Positions 57,743 to 64,000 of a stretch of DNA of 64,000 bases are shown piece after piece. The stretch spans positions 7,130,001 through 7,194,000 of the forward strand of contig NZ_CP150218.1 of the NCBI RefSeq assembly GCF_037969875.1, given 5' to 3'. This DNA is from Paenibacillus sp. FSL R7-0337. Lineage in GTDB: Bacteria > Bacillota > Bacilli > Paenibacillales > Paenibacillaceae. How positions within the stretch are numbered: the stretch's first letter is position 1; each line of letters opens with the position of its first letter. The notes under the pieces are model-generated. The model did no database searches. It was not told the DNA's origin and worked only from the letters and a program-made list of their open reading frames with translations. The translations under genes and the position numbers were made by a program.

Positions 57743-58810
57743 CTATGTGCTGCGCAGATGAAACAATCCGTACGTTACGGCAGAAACTGCAATCTGCGGC
57801 TCATACTGCCACGAGGTCTCCTGGCGGCGGCGGTTATACTGCTCAAGGGTGGCTAGCCGCTTCTCTTCTTCCGGTTCCTTCAGCAGCTCCGCATAGTAGA
57901 TGTCCACGATGCTAAGCTCCAGCTCCAGCCGTGTGCGGGCTTCTTCCGCCCAGGTGTAATCCAGCAGTGCCAGCTTCGATGTCAGATATCCCTCCAGCCG
58001 GTCGGCCCCGTCCGTAATCCCCAGCTCGAACGGCTGGACATGAATGTTCTCCGGCAACCGTGGCGTCAGCTCCTTGCCGCTCAGCCGGGCCTCGAAGTCC
58101 GGGACGATCAGCCCGGAGGTTAAAGAGACTGCGATGAAATGCAGCTCCTCGCGCTTCAGGTCACAGGTCATCTCGACCTTGTAGCAGACCGCCAGCCACG
58201 GCTCGTAGGCGGCCGAGAACAAGGTCGTCCGCTGCCTAAGGCCAGGGTCCTCGAACAGCTGGAGGCACCGGCCTTCGTCCCGCGCCGCCGACCAGATCTG
58301 CCGCAGGCGCTTGCTGCCGTAGGTTACATCCTCGCGGCGGATCATCCCCGGTCCGAGTCGCGGCAGCACCGGAACGATGCCGAAGTACCGCGCTAGGATG
58401 CTGTCCTCCGGCGCAGCCGAGACCCCGGGCGGCAGCGCCGCTCCCGGCACCTGCGCTGTGCCGAGCGGCTCCGCAGCAGCTTCGGCATCCGCTGCGCGGG
58501 CCGGGCCCGGCGGTGCTCCCGCCCCTGCCGGGCGGCTGGACCCGCCGCGCGGGCGGGCCGCAGGCGCAGCGGCCTGCGCGGCCAGTTCATCGTACTTCTG
58601 CGGGTCGAAGACGAAGCTGAAGGAGAGGGTCTCGGGATCTACGCCCGTGCGCTCCACGAAGCCCCAATAATAAGGGCGGTCCGTCAACATCCGGTCTGCG
58701 CGCGGGGAGAGCTTTACCGTCACATGCAGCGGAGAGGATTCGAGAATGGTGCATTCGGTCGCTTCCAGATAATCCATGACCTGCTTGCGCACTTCTGTAG
58801 GTGTCAGCAT
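57743..58810 (-). CDS. yqhG: YqhG-family protein with Ala/Pro-rich insertion
   Basis: A 355-aa protein of unknown function. The N-terminus (PTEVRKQVMDYLEATECTILESSPLHVTVKLSPRADR) and WGFVERTGVDPETLSFSFVFDP are YqhG landmarks, and the C-terminal half (ARYFGIVPVLPRLGPGMIRRED onward) is well preserved. Between them (about 80-140) is an Ala/Pro/Gly/Arg-rich insertion that makes it longer than the usual protein. The gene overlaps yqhH by 1 nt (TGATG), so they are co-translated, as in Bacillus next to gcvT. Confidence 0.88.
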   Translation of the reverse strand: MLTPTEVRKQVMDYLEATECTILESSPLHVTVKLSPRADRMLTDRPYYWGFVERTGVDPETLSFSFVFDPQKYDELAAQAAAPAARPRGGSSRPAGAGAPPGPARAADAEAAAEPLGTAQVPGAALPPGVSAAPEDSILARYFGIVPVLPRLGPGMIRREDVTYGSKRLRQIWSAARDEGRCLQLFEDPGLRQRTTLFSAAYEPWLAVCYKVEMTCDLKREELHFIAVSLTSGLIVPDFEARLSGKELTPRLPENIHVQPFELGITDGADRLEGYLTSKLALLDYTWAEEARTRLELELSIVDIYYAELLKEPEEEKRLATLEQYNRRRQETSWQYEPQIAVSAVTYGLFHLRST

Positions 58811-60555
58811 CAGTTAGGCACCCCGCTATCATCCAGCTTGGCGTGGGTCAGCTCGCTGAGCGAATCGCCGATCGTATCCAGCCCGCTGCGCAGCTCCTCG
58901 TCGCTGCCCGCTTCGAGAACGATTTTGTACAGGCTTTTCTCAAGCGAGCCTTTCTGCTCGAAGCGCTCCAGAATGACATCCAGCCCGCCGATGACCATCT
59001 CGAACATGTTGATTTTCTCATGCAGCAGGTGAAGGATATGCTCTTCAATCGTCCCTTCGGTGGAGAGGTTGTAGATGACCACATCATTCTCCTGACCGAG
59101 CCGGTGGACCCGGCCGATCCGCTGCTCGACCCGCATCGGGTTCCAGGGCAGATCGAAATTGATCATATGGTGGCAGAACTGCAGGTTAATCCCTTCGCCG
59201 CCGGCTTCGGTGGCAATCATCACCTGGGCGCGTCCGCGGAAGAGGTCCATCATCCAGTCTTTTTTGCCGCGGTTCATCCCGCCCGAATACGTCACACATT
59301 GCAGTCCATGCTCGCGGAAATACTGAAGCAGATACTCCTGCGTGGCGCGGTATTCGGTGAAGACGATCACCTTCTCATTCATTTGCTGGATTAACTCCAT
59401 CGTCTTCTCCGCCTTGGTATTCGTCTTGACCGTACGGATCGTCTGGAGCAGCCCCATCATCCGCTCGCGCTTCGGAGAATCGGCCGGAAGCTTCTTAATC
59501 AGATTCACCAGCGTGACGAACACCGCATCCCGGCTGCTGCACACCTCACGCTGAAGCGTGACCAGGGAGAGCATACTGCTGAGATTGCCGCCCGCCTCCT
59601 GATACTGTTCTTTGACAAAAGCAGTCACGCCGTCATACAGCGCCTTCTCCTCTGCAGAGAGAGTGAGGGGGATATTGCGCACCTTGCGCTTGGTGAAATT
59701 CACCGGGCCTTCGCCCCGGCGGTTGCGGATCATGACCTTGGACAGCTCGCCCCGAAGCTTAACCTCATTCTTGGGCTGGCGCTTATCTACTACGAAATTG
59801 GTAGCAAAATCGCCCTGATTCCCAAGCTGGCCCGGCTTCAGCAGCGTGATCAGATTGAACAGCTCGCCGAGATCGTTCTGCACGGGGGTGGCGGTGAGCA
59901 GCAGGCAGTATTTTTTGCGGAGCTGCTGTACGAACAGATAATTCGTCGATTTCTTGTTCTTCAGCTTATGGGCTTCGTCGATAATCAGCATGTCATACTC
60001 CTGGCTAAGCAGCATTTCCTTATGCGGGTCACGCTTGGCTGTATCCATCGAGGCGACGACAATGTCATTGCCCCAGGAATAGGCTTTCTTTTGCGCTACG
60101 GCAGAGATTCCGAACTTCGTATTCAGCTCCCGCACCCATTGCAGGACAAGCGAGGCCGGCACCAGAATCAGAACCTTGCTCACCAGCCCGCGCACCAGAT
60201 ATTCCTTCAGCACGAGCCCCGCTTCGATGGTCTTGCCAAGTCCGACTTCATCAGCCAGAATCGCCCGTCCTGACATCTCGAACAGCACTTTGTGCGCCGT
60301 ATCCAGCTGATGGGGAAGCGGAGACAGCCCGGACAGATGCTTCATACACTGCAGCTCATCGAAGCTGGTAACCAGGCCCGACTGCTCTCCCTGTACAGCA
60401 AGGCGGGATAAGCGCCAGTCGCCCCACGGTCCCCCTTTATCGAGTCTCGATTCCAGATCATGCAGCCAGTTACGCTCAAAAGATAGAGGAACAGGCAGCA
60501 GCGGCGCAGAAGTTACCTTCTCTTGGGGCAAGGAATTGCGGAATAATTGCGTCAT
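58810..60555 (-). CDS. yqhH: SNF2-family DEAD/DEAH helicase YqhH
   Basis: A 581-aa Swi2/Snf2-type ATPase. Motif I is LADEVGLGKTIEAG, motif II is DEAH (IIDEAHKLKN), motif III is LLLTATPVQND, motif V is IATEAGGEGINLQFCH and motif VI is QRIGRVHRLGQ. It lacks the N-terminal zinc domain of larger bacterial SNF2 proteins. The role is probably remodelling of nucleoprotein complexes such as stalled RNA polymerase (RapA/HepA-like), which is inference. GGAGGAGG precedes ATG 60555. It is the first gene of the yqhH-yqhG operon. Confidence 0.92.
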   Translation of the reverse strand: MTQLFRNSLPQEKVTSAPLLPVPLSFERNWLHDLESRLDKGGPWGDWRLSRLAVQGEQSGLVTSFDELQCMKHLSGLSPLPHQLDTAHKVLFEMSGRAILADEVGLGKTIEAGLVLKEYLVRGLVSKVLILVPASLVLQWVRELNTKFGISAVAQKKAYSWGNDIVVASMDTAKRDPHKEMLLSQEYDMLIIDEAHKLKNKKSTNYLFVQQLRKKYCLLLTATPVQNDLGELFNLITLLKPGQLGNQGDFATNFVVDKRQPKNEVKLRGELSKVMIRNRRGEGPVNFTKRKVRNIPLTLSAEEKALYDGVTAFVKEQYQEAGGNLSSMLSLVTLQREVCSSRDAVFVTLVNLIKKLPADSPKRERMMGLLQTIRTVKTNTKAEKTMELIQQMNEKVIVFTEYRATQEYLLQYFREHGLQCVTYSGGMNRGKKDWMMDLFRGRAQVMIATEAGGEGINLQFCHHMINFDLPWNPMRVEQRIGRVHRLGQENDVVIYNLSTEGTIEEHILHLLHEKINMFEMVIGGLDVILERFEQKGSLEKSLYKIVLEAGSDEELRSGLDTIGDSLSELTHAKLDDSGVPN

Positions 60556-60969
60556 GTTGCAGCCTCCTCCGTCGCAGTTTCATATCGAAATGCGTAGCAG
60601 TAGTATGCTCGTTTCAGAGAGATTTCATAACCTGTCTTTCTGCGGACAGTGCGATTAAGCGCTGAAAACTTTCAGTTCCGTTACCCTGCAAAAAAGCGAG
60701 AAAGAGGGAGGAAATCAGCCGTTCTTTTCCTGTTTTTCCGTTATTCCTGCCTGGGGCTGCTTTTTCAAAAAAGACCTCTATCCACAACATGTGGTATAGT
60801 TTAAAAGTTAACGCACACCATATATTGTTACAAAAGCATGAAATTTGACTGGTGTGCGGATTTTTTTCGGCTGTTTGTTATTGACAAAAGGAGCTTTCGC
60901 CGGACAAGCAGGCTGCGGCTGCCTTGCCGCCGGAAGCATGACCTATTACATCCCCGGGAGGTTTTGGTA
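60556..60969. other. Divergent regulatory region between yqhH and nrdJ
   Basis: The 410-bp gap contains the yqhH promoter side, an extended -10 element (TGGTATAGT, 60792-60800), two NrdR-box-like sites and the SD GGGAGG (60956-60961). The in-frame codons 60838-60969 have a poor SD and encode a basic segment not seen in NrdJ, so I exclude them. Confidence 0.55.
60782..60830 (+). promoter_or_regulatory. Candidate tandem NrdR boxes and extended -10 promoter
   Basis: ACACCATATATTGTTA (60815-60830) resembles the NrdR box aCaCwAtATaTwGtgt. CCACAACATGTGGTAT (60782-60797), containing the perfect repeat CCACA-ACA-TGTGG, is a weaker second copy starting 33 bp upstream, about three helical turns. It overlaps TATAGT (60795-60800), the probable -10. 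Confidence 0.6.
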
Positions 60970-63633
60970 TTGAGTATAGTGGAACACAACAAGCGTCTAG
61001 AGGGTCTGAGCGAGAAAATATTCCTGGACCGTTACGCCTGGAAGGACGCGGACAGCAATAATGCCAAGGTAGGCGATGTGGTGCTTGTCCTGACCAAAGA
61101 CGATCCGAAGTTCCCGACCAAGGAGGTCGGCGAGATTGTGGAGCGCACAGGCCGGATCGTTACGGTTCGAACCCGCAGCGGCGAGCTGGTGCAGTCGGAT
61201 GTAGAGAAGCTGACGCTGAACATCGAGAAGACGCCGGAGGAGATGTGGGACCGTCTTGCGGCCGCGATGGCTTCTGTAGAGAAGACGCCCGAGCTTCAGG
61301 AGGAGTGGACAAGCCGGTTCCGTTCGATTCTGGATGACTGGAAGCTGGTTCCGGGCGGGCGGATTGCGGCAGGCGCAGGGGCAAGCGAGGAGCTTACATT
61401 GTTCAACTGCTATGTCATTCCTTCTCCAAAAGACAGCCGGGGCGGCATCATGGAGACCCTCTCCGAGATGACCGAGATTATGGCCCGCGGCGGCGGGGTA
61501 GGCATCAATCTGTCCTCGCTGCGCCCGCGCCGCGCTATTGTCCGTGGGGTGAACGGTTCCTCTAGCGGCTCTGTGTCCTGGGGCGGCCTCTTCAGCTATA
61601 CCACCGGACTGATTGAACAAGGCGGCAGCCGCCGCGGCGCGCTGATGCTGATGATCAACGACTGGCATCCGGATGTGCTGGATTTCATTACCGTGAAGCA
61701 GACCATGGGCCAGGTGACGAACGCCAACCTGTCGGTATGCGTAAGTAATAGCTTCATGAAGGCTGTGAAGGAGGATCTGGATTGGGAGCTGGTCTTCCCC
61801 GACACGACTGACCCGGATTACGACACCCTGTGGGACGGCGATCTCGATAAATGGAAGGCGGATAACCGCCGCGTCATTCCTTACCGTACTGTCAGAGCAC
61901 GCGATATCTGGCAGACGATTATCGAATCGGCCTGGAAATCTGCAGAGCCGGGCGTTGTTTTCATGGAGTATTATAATCAGATGTCTAATAGCTGGTATTT
62001 CAATCGGATTATATGCACTAATCCTTGCGGTGAACAGGGCCTGCCCGGCTGGGGCGTGTGCAACCTGTCTGCCGTCAATCTCTCCAAGTTCTACGATGCC
62101 GAGAAGCATGAAGTGGACTGGGCAGATCTGGCGAGAACCACCCGGTATTCCGTTCGCTTTCTGGATAATGTCATCGACAAGACACCGTATCATTTCCCGG
62201 AAAATGAAGCGAACCAGAAGCTCGAACGCCGCGTAGGCCTCGGCACAATGGGACTGGCGGAGCTGATGATTAAGCTGAATATCCGCTACGGCAGCCCCGA
62301 GTCACTGGAATTCTTAGACAAGCTCTACGGCTTCATGGCCCGCGAGGCCTATCTGGCTTCGGCTGAGATTGCAGGAGAGAAGGGCTCGTTCCAGGCCTTT
62401 GACACCGACAAATATTTGCAGAGCGGCTTTATGCGGAATATTACTGAGGTCTACCCGGAGGTCAGCGAATCGATCCGTAAGCATGGCATGCGCAACGTGA
62501 CTGTAATCACCCAGGCTCCTACAGGCAGTACCGGAACTATGGTGGGTACATCTACAGGCATCGAGCCATACTTCGCCTTCAAATATTTCCGCCAGAGCCG
62601 TCTTGGTTATGACGAGCAGTTCGTGCCGATCGCCCAGGAATGGCTGGAAGCCCATCCGGGAGAGGAGCTGCCGGAATACTTCGTCACTTCGATGGACCTA
62701 TCCGCCAAGGATCATATCCGCGCTCAGGCTGCTATTCAGCGCTGGGTGGACAGTTCGATCTCCAAGACCGCGAACTGTCCGTCCGACTTCACAGTGGAAG
62801 AGACCGCCGAACTGTATGAAATGGCCTTCGATCTGGGCTGCAAAGGCGTGACCATCTACCGTGACGGCAGTCGTGACGTACAGGTGCTGGAAACTACGAA
62901 GAAGGAAGATAAGAAGGATGCTGCGGCAGAAGTTAAGTCAGTGGAGGCCAAGGAAACAGAACCGGCTGCTACGATTAATGTCACTGCAAAGCCAATGACT
63001 ATGGAAGCTGCTCCAGGTTTACAGCCGGCGGCCAGCGGAGTAGACAAACAATACAAGAAGCGCCCGCAGGTGCTGCGCGGTGCGACCTATAAGATCAACA
63101 CGCCGTTCGGCATGGCGTATATCACCATCAACGATCTTGACGGCATCCCAGCCGAGATCTTCCTGAACGTCGGCAAGGCTGGCTCTGACGTCTTCGCCAT
63201 GGCGGAAGCCCTGGGCCGCGTCTGCTCGTTGTTCCTACGCTACGGCGACCACGGCGAGAAGGTTGGCCTGCTGATCAAGCACCTCAAGGGCATCGGCGGC
63301 TCCGGCGCCATCGGCTTCGGCGCGAACCGCGTAGAATCCATCGCTGACGCTGTGGCCAAAGCCCTAGAGACTCATGTGCTGAACAACGCCCATGACGACC
63401 ATATCCCGGCACCCATCGCAGCCACGCTGGAGCTTGATTTCAACGATGCGCTCAGCGCTGAGCTGAAATCCACCGTTCCTGTGGCTGCTACCCACGATAA
63501 CCACGGCAGTCATGACGCGCACAGCCATGCTACAGCCTCGCGGGATCTTTGCCCTTCCTGCGGTAGTGCTTCGCTGATTAATATTGAGGGCTGTAAGACT
63601 TGCGGGAATTGCGGGTATAGCCGGTGTGGGTGA
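60970..63633 (+). CDS. nrdJ: Vitamin B12-dependent (class II) ribonucleotide reductase
   Basis: Reduces ribonucleotides to deoxyribonucleotides with adenosylcobalamin and needs no oxygen. The 887-aa protein has the catalytic cysteine region FNCYVIPSPKDSRGG, the finger-loop NPCGEQGLPGWGVCNLSAVNL with Cys and Glu, VITQAPTGSTGTMVGTSTGIEPYFA, and the substrate loop ANLSVCVSN. The C-terminal extension carries a flexible Lys/Ala/Glu-rich linker and a zinc finger (CPSCGS...CKTCGNCGYSRC) with redox cysteines. TTG 60970, 8 nt after GGGAGG, is the best start. No small subunit or class I genes are nearby, consistent with NrdJ being self-contained. Confidence 0.94.
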   Translation: MSIVEHNKRLEGLSEKIFLDRYAWKDADSNNAKVGDVVLVLTKDDPKFPTKEVGEIVERTGRIVTVRTRSGELVQSDVEKLTLNIEKTPEEMWDRLAAAMASVEKTPELQEEWTSRFRSILDDWKLVPGGRIAAGAGASEELTLFNCYVIPSPKDSRGGIMETLSEMTEIMARGGGVGINLSSLRPRRAIVRGVNGSSSGSVSWGGLFSYTTGLIEQGGSRRGALMLMINDWHPDVLDFITVKQTMGQVTNANLSVCVSNSFMKAVKEDLDWELVFPDTTDPDYDTLWDGDLDKWKADNRRVIPYRTVRARDIWQTIIESAWKSAEPGVVFMEYYNQMSNSWYFNRIICTNPCGEQGLPGWGVCNLSAVNLSKFYDAEKHEVDWADLARTTRYSVRFLDNVIDKTPYHFPENEANQKLERRVGLGTMGLAELMIKLNIRYGSPESLEFLDKLYGFMAREAYLASAEIAGEKGSFQAFDTDKYLQSGFMRNITEVYPEVSESIRKHGMRNVTVITQAPTGSTGTMVGTSTGIEPYFAFKYFRQSRLGYDEQFVPIAQEWLEAHPGEELPEYFVTSMDLSAKDHIRAQAAIQRWVDSSISKTANCPSDFTVEETAELYEMAFDLGCKGVTIYRDGSRDVQVLETTKKEDKKDAAAEVKSVEAKETEPAATINVTAKPMTMEAAPGLQPAASGVDKQYKKRPQVLRGATYKINTPFGMAYITINDLDGIPAEIFLNVGKAGSDVFAMAEALGRVCSLFLRYGDHGEKVGLLIKHLKGIGGSGAIGFGANRVESIADAVAKALETHVLNNAHDDHIPAPIAATLELDFNDALSAELKSTVPVAATHDNHGSHDAHSHATASRDLCPSCGSASLINIEGCKTCGNCGYSRCG

Positions 63634-63919
63634 GGGGTTAAAAAAGAAGTAATAAAAATTAAAATTGTGATGTGCCACCAAAAATGGGATATCGCCATAA
63701 AAACGGGACAGAATGCCACCAAAAACGGGATATCCACAGGCAAAACCTTGAATTTGTAAACAAATGTTAAAATACAGTCCTATTTTAGCCTAAAATTGGC
63801 TATTTCAGACCAATCTTAAGTAAAACATCATTCTTGCACAGATTTTACAGATGTATTTCTATTCTTAAGAAATCCGTATTTTCCTTATGTAATTACCAAC
63901 ATTGTGAGGAGGAATTTTA
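63634..63919. other. AT-rich intergenic region after nrdJ
   Basis: Apart from the short direct repeats at 63674-63735, this stretch holds a weak hairpin (TAGCC/GGCTA near 63790) and the promoter side of the last gene. No RNA gene or conserved ORF is visible. Confidence 0.4.
63674..63735 (+). repeat. Three copies of a 20-21-bp direct repeat
   Basis: GCCACCAAAAATGGGATATC (63674-63693), GCCATAAAAACGGGACAGAA (63694-63713) and GCCACCAAAAACGGGATATC (63715-63734) follow one another directly. They lie 40 nt after the nrdJ stop in an AT-rich gap. No ORF is evident in them. Confidence 0.8.
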
Positions 63920-64000
63920 ATGCGTGATCGTAACAAGGATGGACGTTATCGTAAGAAGCGTGACGATACTAAGATTGAAACAATTGAAAAGACGTACGGG
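63920..64000 (+). CDS. Partial conserved hypothetical gene (5' end)
   Basis: ATG 63920 follows GAGGAGGAATTTTA, a strong SD. The 27 visible codons encode a highly basic and charged N-terminus (MRDRNKDGRYRKKRDDTKIE). The frame runs off the right edge. Small Paenibacillus proteins with this kind of start exist as conserved hypotheticals; the function is unknown. Confidence 0.7.
   Translation, partial: MRDRNKDGRYRKKRDDTKIETIEKTYG

Noticed and set aside
60838..60969. N-terminal extension of NrdJ
   Set aside because: The in-frame ATG at 60838 lacks an SD, overlaps the promoter/operator region and adds a basic segment untypical of NrdJ; TTG 60970 has a good SD.
63674..63735. CRISPR array
   Set aside because: Repeats are directly adjacent with no spacers, there are only three copies, and no cas genes are in the window.

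Overview
The window reads as a chromosomal segment of a spore-forming, Gram-positive, moderately GC-rich Firmicute, most likely Paenibacillus. The signs are strong AGGAGG-type ribosome binding sites, Bacillales families (YqhG/YqhH, YqzE, YkvI, YjcZ, RelQ, YhaO/YhaN), a B12-dependent ribonucleotide reductase and a CwlD-like amidase. The genus is inferred from gene content and style; no marker gene is present to prove it.

Layout. 1-8.3 kb: housekeeping genes: an L,D-transpeptidase, pyrD, relQ, a DUF309 gene, an RsmF-type rRNA methyltransferase, an RsuA-type pseudouridine synthase and a HAD phosphatase. 8.3-10.5 kb: an AT-richer stretch with two unrecognised envelope or secreted proteins. 10.5-23.2 kb: a YjcZ-type micropeptide, a second rsmF paralogue, a glycosyltransferase, the YhaO/YhaN pair, a YkvI-type membrane protein, xpt and several small or hypothetical genes. 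A tRNA-Leu(CAG) gene lies at 23.3 kb.

23.6-36.0 kb: the most notable block, a MurNAc and peptidoglycan-sugar salvage locus. A MurR/RpiR regulator precedes a long collinear gene set: murQ, an ABC transporter (lipoprotein plus two permeases, no ATPase), anmK, a tandem-GNAT protein, a PIG-L-like deacetylase, namZ, nagZ and a BadF-type sugar kinase. NamZ and NagZ show no signal peptide, so the hydrolysis steps appear to be cytoplasmic and fed by the ABC importer instead of a MurP-type PTS.

36-45.3 kb: an Eis-like acetyltransferase, a divergent TetR/ketopantoate-reductase-like pair, two hypotheticals, and a GntR-regulated operon (transporter, HyuA-like protein, HExxH protein, GntR) preceded by an array of TARCATGTTA-like sites. 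45.3-52.3 kb: a PadR/DUF2812 pair, YihY/BrkB with a DUF7002-like protein, HIT, PhzF, a toroid-like hypothetical, and an SDR gene divergent from a MerR gene with a matched pair of MerR-type promoters. 52.3-64 kb: gldA, a divergent polysaccharide deacetylase convergent with a CwlD-like amidase, YqzE, a 51-bp repeat array, a secreted hypothetical, yqhG-yqhH and nrdJ with candidate NrdR boxes. A partial conserved gene runs off the right edge. A second 51-bp-period array lies at 22.4 kb. No CRISPR array, insertion sequence or prophage was seen.
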